From positions 1-64,000 of the forward strand of contig JAMYHX010000041.1 in the NCBI GenBank assembly GCA_025529335.1: 64,000 nt of DNA, read 5' to 3'. Under the pieces are notes generated by a model, which was not told the DNA's origin, made no database searches, and saw nothing but the letters and a program-made list of their open reading frames with translations. Both the position numbers and the translations under genes were made by a program. This stretch comes from Rhizopus sp. PT2906 (lineage: Eukaryota > Mucoromycota > Mucoromycetes > Mucorales > Rhizopodaceae). This document shows, piece after piece, positions 1-11,201 of the stretch (its first letter is position 1; every line of letters begins with the position of its first letter).

Positions 1-963
1 ATCCCAATTACAATCCCAATTACAAATGTTTTTGGGATGTTTTCGGGTCCCAAAAAGAGCCAAATAGGGTCCAGTGTTTTTCGCGTGATTTTCCTGCTCA
101 TTTAACCTAACCTTAACTTTCTCTTCCTGTTTCCTTATTTTTCTTTTGCTTGTATTGTTGTCAATTGAAAGTTGTTAGCTATGTTAATGTAGTTAACTTC
201 AATAATAATAAGTATTTATCTCTATTGGCGATTTTTAAAGTATAAAACACGTTAATTCTACAATTGAAGCGTGGCATGATTCTATTCACTATAATGTTCC
301 CGAGTTGTTGACCAGCCCATACCTAGCTCTCAGAACAAAAGGTTCGCAATGCATCGCATCATAAACGTTCATTATCAGTTTTTTTATCACATGGAGAAAA
401 GATGTTCTTTGTAATGTATTGAAAGTGCAAAAGTATAGCTATAACCGAATGTCAAAGTAGGTAAAAGGAATAAAAGAATGTGTGCATTTTCTTAATTGAA
501 AAAGTGAAGTAAATTCTTATCTCTCTTTTGATTAGAAAGTATTTTATTGTAGTATAGATGCTTAATCAAGTTGAATGTTTTGTGCATTTGCTATTAGCAT
601 GAAGATGGATTTATAAGAGTTTGCAATGCCTGAGTGGCATAAGGCTTTCTTGAAGATATTAAGCGTATTTTGCACACTCTCCTTATTAAGAAAAATAGGG
701 CGTTTGTTATGGATGAAAGCAGGGTAGATAAAAAGGATGTATAGTCTATTATTCAGTTGAGGATTATGTTTCGTAAAAACTCAACATATTTTGCATTTGC
801 TGTTCAACGTGTTGTTTATGAGTGAGGCTACTTCTTCCAAATAAAGTGTAAATAATATGCATATGATATTCATGTTTTTATTTATTTCATGTGTTTACAG
901 ATAACTTGAGCAAAATCCTGAAAAAATCACTCTGCCAGAAATGAGTATTATTGTAATGATCGC
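1..963. other. Intergenic, 3' side of the phosphofructokinase gene
   Basis: No gene was found here. The left edge starts with two exact copies of a 12-bp unit (ATCCCAATTACA), which may continue outside the window. The rest is AT-rich, with stops in all frames and no RNA gene that I recognise. Confidence 0.5.
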
Positions 964-3960
964 CTACTTGCTACGGTTCAAAGTTGCTTGAGCCTGTGGT
1001 GTAAATAAACCACGACCTGACAAAAGATCAACAAGAGGACGGTGAGTCAGCCACCAAGATTCCAAAGGTTTACGGTTCTTCATATCAGTCAAAGGAACAA
1101 GTTCTTTAATGCATCTATAAGTCACTTTGGAGCCAGAGAGACCAATGATAGCAGCAGAGTGTTCAACTCTACAAAGATCAATGGGAGCAGGATTATTCAG
1201 ATTATGTGCTCTATCAAGAGTAGCGGCTGTGTGTTTTTCAAAGAAATCAAGCGAACATTTTGCAAGTCGAGTTGCTCTAATACGATCTAATGGGCTTGGA
1301 TTAACGCCTTGTTGAATGTGGCCTAGGACAGCGGTTCTAGAGTCAAATAGGGCATGTCCTTCTTCCTTAAGAATATCGGATATGACTTGAGTTGTGTAAG
1401 TCTTGCTAACACTTTCATTACGAAGAATAATTCTGCCTTCAGATTTATCTGCAGCATCATCCATATACATTGCCATCAAGTGTCGAACATCTGATTGGAG
1501 ACGAGAGAGGTTAACCCCTTCTTCAGGAATATAGATTGTGCTAGCACCACTAGCCAAGCCAGCCTCCACAGCCAAGTAGCCAGATTTACCACCTTGTACT
1601 TCCACTACAAACACGCGACGACGTGAAGAACGTGCAGACTGAATGATAGCATCACAAGAGTCAACAATAGCGTTCAAAGCTGTATCAGAACCAAGAGAGA
1701 AATCTGTACCAGGGACATTGTTTGAAACCGTAGCTGGGATGCATGCGATAGGGATGCATAAAGAAGGATACTGGTGACGAGCTTGTTCAAGCTTGATAAC
1801 TGAAGAGAATGCTTCAAAGCCACCAATGATTAAAAGTGATTGGATGTTGTATTTTTGAAGCTGATAGGCAATCATGCCTATGTCAACAGCTTCACCAGGA
1901 ACAGCACGGTTAGTACCCAGCTCGGAACCACCGCGTGATGTCCAACCGTCAACAGCTATCCAGGTCAGCTCCTCTACAGATCCACGGGCTAATCCAGGGA
2001 AACCATTATTGATACCGAAAGCTTTATGGCCACGGTTAATTGCATAGCGTACTGCTGTTCTTGTAGCGGCGTTCATACCACCAGCAGGAGCACCCACATG
2101 AATGATACCAATGCGAAGACGACGGTGTGGAGGAAGCAACATACTGTTGTCATCTAAAATGGTCGTAGCAGTATAGGCTTCAAGCTCTTCAATAAATTGG
2201 GGATCACGAAGCTCTATAGCGCGAGCAAAGTTCTTTTCTCCTATAGCTTGTGCCACTTCGTGAGTCAGCTCCACAGCTTTCATAAGATCACCAGTCGTCA
2301 CTTCATTGTTGCTCATGCCAATTATGGGAGAAGGTGTCTCTGGAGTAGCGCTTAAAACAGCATCAACTGCAGCAACACTCTGAATAGTAGCAAGGATACG
2401 GTCGAATGCAGCAGGAGAGCCGCCTCGTTGGGTGTGTCCAAGTGTAGTAACGCGTGTGTCTAGACCAAGACGATCACTGAGAATATTCTTGATATGATCG
2501 GCTTTAATTGGATTCAAATGCTTGTCAAGAGCACCTTCAGCAACAATAACCACGGTCTTTCTTTTACCAAGTTTACGATGACGATGGGCAACTGCACATA
2601 AAGTCTCTTCCCAGTTGTCTTCTGGTGGTGGTCTTTCGGGAATGAACACGAAGTCAGCGCCTGTGGCAATACCAGCAGCAAGTGCGAGCCAGCCACAGTG
2701 ACGGCCCATCACTTCAATAACAAATGCACGTGAATGGGATAAGGCGGTGGTGCCAATTGAATCAACGGATTCACAAATACGATGAAGAGATGTAACAGCA
2801 CCAATAGTAATATCTGTTGATGACATGTCATTGTCAATCGAGCCCACCAAACCAACAATGGTCAAATATTTGAAAGTTTCTGCTTCTTCTTCCGAAATCC
2901 TGCCGGTTTCCAAAAGCTCTTGGTTAAGTCCACTCCATTCAGAACGGAATACATCAGCACCAGTGAGTGAACCGTCGCCACCACAGACAATAAGTGCATC
3001 AATACCGTTCTTGATCAGGTTTTCTGCAGCCTGAAGACGACCCTCACGCGTCTTGAATGTCATACATCTAGCTGTACCAATGGATGTACCACCCTTTCAT
3101 GTGAAAAAAATCAGTATGTAGCTCCTTTACTTTTTTCTGTACGCATTTTCTAGCATTTTACCACTGATAGATAGCCGCGGACGCTTTTCCAGTCCATCTT
3201 TTTAATCCCTCCATCAACAAGACCTACGAGAATAATTGGATTTTATGCTAAACTAACATGTATATTGATTCATTACCTTGGTAACCTTCATAAACCGCAA
3301 ACACTTCACAACCCTTGGAGATACCGTAACGGACAACGGCACGAACGCAAGCATTCATGCCTGGCGCGTCACCACCCGAAGTCAATACACCAATCTTTTT
3401 GATCTTGTCCTTTTTTTCATTAATATCATCGATTAAGCCAATAGGGGCGTTTTCTAATAAACTTGGGAAGGATGGCTTATTGGAAAAGATGACTGTGTTG
3501 TTCAAGGGATCCAGACAGTAAACTTCAATTAGTTGAAAAGTTCCGCTAAATGATTTGATAGACCTATCTTGGTATTCGCATCCTAACGAGTCCAGCTGTG
3601 ACTTGACGGCCTATACACACAATAGGTTCTTTCAAGCTCACTTCCTTTCCCTTAATTCTTTTACAAACTTACGCTAACATCCATAACGGATAATGCAATA
3701 GCAGAGGGGTTGAGTGACCAGTCGGACTCATTATCTGGTCTGGGTCGAGGTGCCGAGCCCACACTTAAGATGAGCTTGATAACAATATCAGAGGTCATAG
3801 CATGTTCATTCGAGTCAAGTTTTAGCCATATCTCATTTTGTTTTTCACCATTTGAGACACTAATAGCCTTAAAGCCGAATGCCTTGTAAAAGTCGATTGT
3901 GTGGTGATAGGATTCTTCGGTACTTGCGATAAAGACGAGGTGTGAAAGACCTTTTGCCAT
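964..3960 (-). CDS. PFK1: ATP-dependent 6-phosphofructokinase, fungal two-half type
   Basis: Phosphorylates fructose 6-phosphate with ATP in glycolysis (cytosol). Four exons: 3960-3673, 3610-3277, 3223-3162, 3093-964; all GT-AG and phase-consistent, giving 937 aa. Residues 1 to about 165 are the glyoxalase-like domain that fungal PFKs carry at the N terminus (starts MAKGLSHLVFIAS). The catalytic half follows: GGDAPGMNA near residue 176, YEGYQG, GGTSIGTARC at 229, GGDGSLTG near 268, and the catalytic loop GSIDNDM near 312. The C-terminal regulatory half repeats the fold, with GAPAGGMNAATRTAVR and GGFEAFSS. The ATG was chosen because it opens the glyoxalase-like domain; an in-frame ATG further upstream adds only low-complexity residues. 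Length fits fungal PFK subunits. The product is expected to work as an alpha- or beta-type subunit; which one cannot be told from the sequence alone. Confidence 0.95.
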
Positions 3961-4751
3961 ATGAATATATTCTGTATAAATAATAAGTAAATTCGATTGT
4001 TGTCCCTTTACTATATGACTAACGTTTTTATTCTTATAGAAAAAAAGAAAAAAAAGAAATGTAAAACATGATATGACATATGAAGGGTCTTTACATGAAT
4101 CTGTGACTTGTACAAGTAATCGTGAGATCATAAAATCATACGGTATTATAGACAAACAGTAAACTGCTTCCCACCTTGTGATCCGGGAAATCTATTATGA
4201 TTATCGCTATTTTCCCTTTATTTAATAACTGTATTGCATCTTGTTTTATTCTTTTGATTTGTCGTGTAAAGATGTCCTAAAAGAAAGCATTTCCAGTAAG
4301 GGAGGTTTTAAGTGCAACAGAAAACGTTCGATTATGCTGACGAATAAGATAATGTTGTTTTATCGATAGTCATCTATTCTTTTATCATTTTCATCAGACT
4401 TGAAACTTTAATCAATGTACTAAAGAGCACAGTCGAACGTAAATGTAATATGGTGTGAGTTATTCCATGACTGGATGCTGTGATGGCTTTAGAGACACAC
4501 ATACACATAGCCATATATTTCCTCAGCATAAGTAATTCAATAATTCATCTCACACATGAATTTCTCTTTATTATGAGCTGATGTTAAATAGTTTGCTGTA
4601 CTACCAATAGGTGTGTATTGCGATGAGAAGCTCTTTTGTCTAATTAGGGGAAGGGATAGAGAGAAATATAAGTAGAAATGAGGTAATGCGAGTGTATATG
4701 AATGATATTAGCATGAGAGGGGTCTATCAAAAGGATACGGTTTGCATTCAA
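3961..4751. other. Intergenic between PFK and the carrier gene
   Basis: Holds the upstream region of the phosphofructokinase gene and the 3' flank of the mitochondrial carrier. No further gene is visible. An open frame upstream of the PFK ATG lacks the composition of a protein and is treated as leader sequence. Confidence 0.5.
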
Positions 4752-5951
4752 TTAGCTTCCAAATTGTCGGTTAAGAAGTTCCTATAGCATAATTTATATA
4801 AGCATTTATAATACAGAATACAGTCTTAGCTTACATAGGTTAGGAAAATGATGGCTGATGTTGGAGCACTACGAGCAACTGTGATACCACAACCTCTATA
4901 AAATGCTTTGTAGCCTCCCGTTGAGTAGAGTTCTTTAGCTGTTTGAGTAAATGAACGTTGGCCTGAAGAAGCTAGTAGTTGCTCGTCTGTTTGCATTTGC
5001 GATTTGATAACATCAACTGGAAAAAGTGATAGATTGTATGCCATACCACCTAGTGCACCACTGACCATTAGCTCTGAGGGTGATAAATCCTTTTTGAGGA
5101 AGGCCTCGTCTGTCACTGCTTGTCGTCTTTTTATAAACTGTGCACAAGCAAATTCATAAGTACCAAACCAGAAAGCGCCGCCTCCTGACTCTCGTAATAA
5201 AGTAGCTAAAAAGCCTCTATAAAATCCTGAGATGCCATGTGTTCTAACAACGTGTTGTATAACGTGAAATGGCCCGGTAAATTGATGAGTGCTGGCAGAG
5301 GCATTTATCCCAATCTGGACTTGTAATTTACACTTGATCAACTCTACTGGTGTCAAGATAAAAGATGCGATTGCTCCAGAGGCGGCACCTGCTAAAACTA
5401 ATTGGCTCATTTTTAAGGGCGGTAAATCTTCTTCAGGTATATTGTTTAGTTTATCCAACTCTTCTGCGTTCAGTGAGTATTCTCTTATCAGTCTTTGTAT
5501 CTGTCGATAGCCTACAAATAATGCCGCATTTTCGATCATTGATCCAACTAATGGTGACGACATTCCCTATGATTATGGTCAATACAAATCAATATGAGTT
5601 TATTATGACTTACTGTGAATAATCCTCGGATACCTTCTTGCTTCATTGTGGATTTAAAGCAGTCCCATGGCCCTGAGTAGAAAGGCTTATTGACAGGTTG
5701 TGTCTGTAGTCTGACCTTGATCGTATCAAATGGATATTCTACAAATTTGCCAACCATACCAGCTATCTTTATTATTTGAAGCATGTTAATAAATGTATAT
5801 TATACGTAAATGTATCTTTTATCAGTACCGAACCAAAGATAAGATCGTCAATCTGCTTTCGTAAATTGGATTTTTGCTCTATTTTTGGTATAAACAGGTT
5901 GTTTTCCTTTAATAGGATGACATTATGAGTTGCAGACTGCTTCTCTTCCAT
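4752..5951 (-). CDS. Mitochondrial carrier, ornithine/basic amino acid type (Ort1/Arg11-like)
   Basis: Inner-membrane transporter of the SLC25 family, expected to exchange ornithine or related cations between matrix and cytosol. Four exons: 5951-5829, 5766-5614, 5566-4835, 4781-4752; 345 aa. The three carrier repeats are visible: EYPFDTIKVRLQTQP, TPVELIKCKLQVQ and FPVDVIKSQMQ, each with P-x-D/E-x-x-K. The first repeat (GSIAGMVGKFVEYPFD) closely resembles fungal ornithine carriers, which is why I prefer that substrate; the closest relatives were not searched. The last exon is only 30 nt and encodes ELLNRQFGS; without it the open frame stops early inside the intron, just after IIFLTY. The first exon adds a 41-aa hydrophilic N terminus. 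Assignment to the family is firm, substrate is inferred. Confidence 0.88.
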
Positions 5952-6773
5952 TTTATATCAATGGCAAAGAAAAGAAAAGGAAGAGAAATAAAAGAATGGT
6001 CTTAGACAGGCAAGGAAACAAAAAAAAAAAAAAAAGATAAGACAAGACCTGAGTCATAATTAAGCTGTCACAGGATCAAGTGAACCAATAACAAGGCCTA
6101 AGCTCTTGCATATTAAAGACACTTGAGACTGCGTCATCTGTTTTATTAAGGAGATCATGGTCCTCTGTTTCTCAACTTTTCTTAGAGATATACTTTGGGC
6201 TTAATAGATACAGTTTGAGTCTGTGGTTTTAAGCATAGTATATCATTACCAAATGATATCATATATCTTCATGGTGAACTAATTGATATATTCGCACACA
6301 TTACAATAACAATTAACACTTTAGTTGGTTTTCTAAGTCTTCTTTATTGTTTAAAAAGCAGCATAGGATGAGCTTGATATTTTGAGTATAAAGTGAATGT
6401 GGTCAACACTGATAAATAATACGTAATTGAAAAAGTTGTTAGAGACTTTATATAAATAGTCTGATCTTGGCTTTTTATCTTTTCTTCTTCTTTGGACCAA
6501 AAAGTAAGGCCAGCTATTTCCCAGCTAGTCCTAAGACTTGTTGTCTCATTTGTTGTCTGAAATTATCATTTTTCTATCAGTATGTGCATAATTTGTGAAT
6601 AAAGTGTAAGACCATAATGAATCCTACAACCAAGCTCATTACAGGTCAAAGACCAAATAACCCTGATCATATGATGTTTATTTCCTGTTTGCCTTAACGA
6701 CGTACATATCTGATTTTTTGATAAATGTTTCCTGTAAAAATTAAATATTATGAATATAGAAGAGCTAAAGTTG
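5952..6773. other. Intergenic, upstream of the mitochondrial carrier
   Basis: Contains the carrier's upstream region and the 3' flank of the F-box gene. There is an A-run of about 16 near 6020. No independent gene was found. A possible extra 3' exon of the F-box gene could start near 6736 (see that entry). Confidence 0.45.
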
Positions 6774-7448
6774 TTACTGACTTTGCAAGAGCTCTTCTCT
6801 AGAAAACTTGAATCGTTTTCTATTCTTTCTTGCTCTCTGATAAGCAGCAATACCAACATCTCCCCCATATATTTCGCGAGCCAAGTTAATGATATCATCC
6901 GTCCTGTATTTACCTGTATATCTTGGCAAAAGTTGAACTAGCTCTGCAGGCAGGTTAAAGTTGGACTTGATTTCACACCAACGGATTGATTCTTCCAAAA
7001 GCTTTTCTGGATCGTGATAGTCATATCTTGTTTGAGGCAATACATTCTCTTTTATGACTCCATGTCTCATAAAGTGATCCTTTCTGCATTCCAAACACAA
7101 ACGGAGCGTAGTCAAGCGCTTGCTGGTCGAGTTTTCTTGAACATTGACTTTTATGGCAAGGACAGAGCGTTGTCCATTTCGCGGTCTAACACAGTAGCAT
7201 TGTTCACATATAAGGTTTATTTTGCTTTTGACGATATCGTACCATGTCTTGTATTTACGCTTAGGTGCGTTCAATCGAGATAGTTCAGCTATTTCTTGCC
7301 AAATAGGATGATTCAGTACTGTAAAACGCTGCCATCGACTTGTTGATGACAAGATAAGCAAATCGCTGATGGTTAAATGCCGATAAACTTCACCTAGTAT
7401 CTCTTGTGGTATTCGTTGAGAAAGAGCGTCACGTTCGGGGTGGTTCAT
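6774..7448 (-). CDS. Small F-box protein with a Cys-rich zinc-ribbon-like segment
   Basis: Predicted 224-aa protein. Residues about 12-55 (IPQEILGEVYRHLTISDLL, then a Trp-containing helix) look like an F-box, the Skp1-binding part of SCF ubiquitin ligases. It is followed by two Cys pairs (CEQC near residue 85 and CLEC near 124), which could bind zinc. The C-terminal third is basic. No leucine-rich or WD repeats are present, so any substrate is unknown. The stop lies within a potential donor (CA|GTAACA) whose acceptor TTTACAG sits at about 6737; splicing there would replace the last residues by a longer tail. The single-exon form is the simpler reading. The F-box call is moderately sure; molecular role is not known. 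Confidence 0.6.
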   Translation of the reverse strand: MNHPERDALSQRIPQEILGEVYRHLTISDLLILSSTSRWQRFTVLNHPIWQEIAELSRLNAPKRKYKTWYDIVKSKINLICEQCYCVRPRNGQRSVLAIKVNVQENSTSKRLTTLRLCLECRKDHFMRHGVIKENVLPQTRYDYHDPEKLLEESIRWCEIKSNFNLPAELVQLLPRYTGKYRTDDIINLAREIYGGDVGIAAYQRARKNRKRFKFSREELLQSQ

Positions 7449-7774
7449 CTATACTTAAAGTCAACTGTAACATACAAGAGCAATAGTGTGTACGTTATAC
7501 CTCAAAAAATATAAAACGGAAGAGTAAAAGTGACAACATTTAGTTTATCATAGCTTATAAAGGAAGCAATGTTTTTTTTTCTTTCAGATAAATCAACAAA
7601 AGTTATTGTTATGATTAACGTCATTTTGTTATATTTATTCTCTCTTTCTTTCTCTCCTATCAGTGGGCAAATAAATATGATGGATCATGTCAAACTAAAA
7701 AAGTTGGCTTAATTTCCCTTTTCTGATTCGAAGCCAACCACGATTGATTTAAAACGTTTTGATCGTCATTGTGT
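7449..7774. other. Intergenic between F-box gene and Zn2Cys6 gene
   Basis: Upstream region of the F-box gene and 3' flank of the transcription factor gene. AT-rich, with pyrimidine runs near 7565 and 7645. No gene seen. Confidence 0.5.
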
Positions 7775-10529
7775 CTACGGTTGATGTGAAGGAAAGAAAT
7801 TATAGTTGTTTTCGTTATTCATTAATATCCCCATCATAGATTCATTAGGGGTATTAGGTATTACAGGATCCATGGGAAAAAGAGGATCCATCATCACTTG
7901 TTGTTGCTGCTGCTGAGCTGTCATGGGTATATTATATGGAAGTAGGGTATTAGGCGGCGCCGAGAACCGGTTGCTTCGAGTTGTCATTGTACTGAGATAC
8001 AGATCATTTCCAAGCGCTGTGGAACTTGTAGCCATTAGAGCTTCAGTAAGATCGGGAGGCATTGAGTTTGTAACAGTATGACGCCGTGCACTTGCATAAG
8101 GTCGAGCCACGCCTGTGCGTGTAGGCCGCTGAACAGGAATAGTAAAGTCTCCTACAAACGAGGTACTTTTCCTCAAACTGGATCTTCGAGATATAGAGCG
8201 ACGAGGCGATGACGCTGGTGTATTATAATAATTATCTATTGAACCACTGCTCGATGCCACTGTTCCACTAGTGTCTGCAAGATACTGTGCAGTGGGAGAT
8301 GAGGGTTGTGAGTGATAAGACATGTGTTGAGGTGGATATAGGGGCTGTTGGAACATTTGTTGAAGTTGGGGTGCATAGTAGCTTGGATGTTGCTGATAGA
8401 GCGAGCTTAATGATGGAGCAGATAGTCTGTTTTGAGCACGAGACAGTCTGTTTGTTGTTGAATGGGCTGATCTCTGATGAACCATGGGCTCGGATACGAT
8501 GGGGTTTGCAGAGGTTGAGGTGTACGAGGCACTGTCAGGTGTAGAGGGGAACTGTAAGGAAGATCTCGATCGTCTTTTCTTAACTTTAGGCGATACAGGG
8601 CTTTGCGGACAACTAAGAGAAGTATCCAAAGGCGAGGATCTTGCAGAAGAAGTATTTGAAGATGAAGCAAGCTCATGTCTTTTTCTGGTGTCTATCCACA
8701 CTTGATTCTCTACTGTGGATACGTCTTCAATTTCAGTTACTGGAGATTTTTCCACAAGTGTGTTTAATGCAGAAACTGTTTTTTGATACTGAGATAGGTC
8801 AAATGGCTGTGTATAAGTGTCTATACTTTTTGGCCTCTGTACGGTGAGAGCAGCTGTCAAGCAGTAAATGATTTGTTGGACACCACGTATGGTACTGTAG
8901 AAGACGTCTATTCCTTTTGTTGACAATATGTGTTCAGTGATATCAGTTATGGAAGATGCAGATGACTGACAGTAAAAGTTGTATTGGGAGCTGTTTACAC
9001 AATCAGACAGCGCATAAGGGCGGTATAAGAGGATGTTGGCAACATGGTATATCAGATGAATAAAGGGCACGTAGATATCATTATTCGATGATACGATTTG
9101 CGGAATAGATTGCCCTAAATCGTTCAATTTCTGCTCTAAATAGCTAAAGTCTTTTTGTTCATCAAACAGCGGGTGGACATCCGTGCCATATTTTGATCGC
9201 ATAAACTGAAGTACAAAGCCCTGAACGTGTATTACCTTTGATAGCCAATGGAAATTGAGAACAGCATTGTAATCGTCATTGTGTTCCTCATCAGTCCACT
9301 GTGGATACTGGGCTGTGCATTCATCTGGACTAAAATGAGGCTGGAAACCGTGTTCAGTGCTACAGGGAATAAATCACATTAAAATGGATGGGTTAATACA
9401 TATGCAATTATTTACCTCATAAGCGTTTCATATGTGTAAACTGCCCAGAAGGTCCTATTGCGATATTCTGAATCATGATGGGATGTATAGCTGCCATCAT
9501 CTTTTCTTGAGAGCCCCAAATCATTTGTCATTTGAATAACCAGCTGCATCAAGGACTTTGTTCTCCAAAAGAATCCTGGGCGTTGAACATGTTCGTGATA
9601 TTTAATGAGTAGTAGCAAAGCCTGAATGGTCGAAAGCCTTGGTGTATCCATATAGATATCGATAAGGCTTAAAGCCATCTTATAATATGACCATCCCGGT
9701 GGGTTACCTACTTGCTGCTGCTGTTGTTGTTGTTGTTGATCATCAAATTTGGATGCAACTGCATAAACAGCATTGAGCAGTAATGACGGAGGCTGGGGAC
9801 TTGTGATGGATAGTTTGCTTACAAAGGGCATAGAGTGATGAATGTGATCAAAATAAAGTTTGATTAGATCAAATCTCATGGGTACTGGCGGTTTAATCTT
9901 AAGATGTGGTTCTGGTGGTTCCGCACTTAGATTACTGTTATTTTGGTAGAGTGGCTCAATACGATCCATACGAGTAGGATATTCAGGTACATACAAGCCA
10001 CGGCCGATGGAGCTGATGTTGAAGTAATCTTTGTCAACCGATGATGTAAAATCCAGTTTTATGGGCGGTGTTTGGTCATTCTTGTGTATCCTTTGTAAAG
10101 CTGCATCGACTGCACGTAAGCGTGATTCAAATGGTTCAAGATACTCTTTGGGTGGTCCCTTTCTGGAAGCAACACTGGAGAAATTACAGTCTACTGCTGC
10201 TTTTTGACAACGTTCACAAGGTTGAGCCCCATCACATCGTACCTAGGAATAGGGGTTAGCTTATCTGTTAAAATTGATGCAGAAATAATAAAATAATAAA
10301 ATCATGCTCAGTGAAACTTGGCGAGTCAGAAATAGTCCCAAAATAAGGGACCATAAAACGGGTTGTTTTTATATAAAGCATGATAGAATGTATAATAGTG
10401 GTTTACCTTTTTCTTTCTACATTCATTACAAGCTTTGCTTACTTTATTTCTCTTGTTTCCTCTACTAGTGGACTGTATAGTTTGCTGCTCTAGTGATTCA
10501 GGCGTGGTTGTTGTTGTTGAGATGTCCAT
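7775..10529 (-). CDS. Zn2Cys6 binuclear-cluster transcription factor with Fungal_trans domain
   Basis: DNA-binding regulator expected in the nucleus. Three exons: 10529-10407, 10242-9416, 9359-7775; 844 aa. Splicing of exons 1 and 2 joins the zinc cluster exactly: C34, C37, C44, C50, C53, C60 (CX2CX6CX5CX2CX6C, with CDGAQPCERC). The middle part (RFDLIKLYFDHIHHSMPFV, then LLLNAVYAVASKF and FWAVYTYETLM) fits the fungal-specific transcription factor domain. A Gln run of about 9-10 residues encoded by CAA/CAG lies near residue 220. The C-terminal third is rich in Ser, Pro, Gln and Tyr, ending in a Met/Asn/Phe-rich tail, and may activate transcription. Target genes cannot be inferred: the neighbours do not form a cluster. 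Confidence 0.88.
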
Positions 10530-11201
10530 TCTGGCATTTGTAATATGGATTTAATATAACGACTATTTCTTTATGTTGATATTCTTACTATGAAAAGGAT
10601 AATATAGAAAAAGAAGAGAAAGAGAAAGAGAAAGAGAAAGAGGTGTGTGTATGTGTGTGTATATGGCCAGGTTCTTCAATGGAAAAATTACAGTCTGTTT
10701 TCAGGCTGAGTTGGTAAAATCATTTTTATTGTCTTTCCAGGTTTAATTTGATCAAAGAATTCTAATGGTGATGTTACAGTAATAGGAGGGAAGCATAAAT
10801 AAAATTAGTGCTGATATTCATAGCGGCATATATGGCTTAGTGCGTCATTTTTATAATTTGACATTATTCAGATTATCATTTTTAGTAGGCTTTGAATTAG
10901 TTGATTTCTCCTCCATAAAGCCAAACGGAGTTTTACAACATCCTATAAAGTAAAAAAAAAAGACCACCGACCTGTCCTATCGTATTACAGTCATTTCAAA
11001 AAGTAGAAAGTCTTTATTTTCTGTCCACTTTACCAATCGACCCCAAAAATAAATGAATTGTCCGGTGAAAATCTAAAAATTCCGGGAAACATGACAGCCA
11101 CATTTTTAAACCAAGTGTTTATTAGTTTCTAAATGTCTAATGATAGACAAACTGTTTACGCTACAGTGATTGGGTTGCTGTTGTTGCTTGTCTTTGGTCT
11201 T
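10530..11201. other. Intergenic between the Fanzor relic and the Zn2Cys6 gene
   Basis: Upstream region of the Zn2Cys6 gene. It contains a GAAAGA-type purine tract followed by GT-rich sequence (about 10608-10663). The last 100-200 bases flank the 3' end of the Fanzor relic, where a guide RNA would normally be encoded in an active element; I see no clear structure there. Confidence 0.45.
10608..10663. repeat. Purine (GAAAGA) tract followed by GT-rich microsatellite
   Basis: Simple repeat about 80 bases upstream of the Zn2Cys6 start codon on the minus strand, so probably in its promoter or 5' UTR. Confidence 0.8.
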
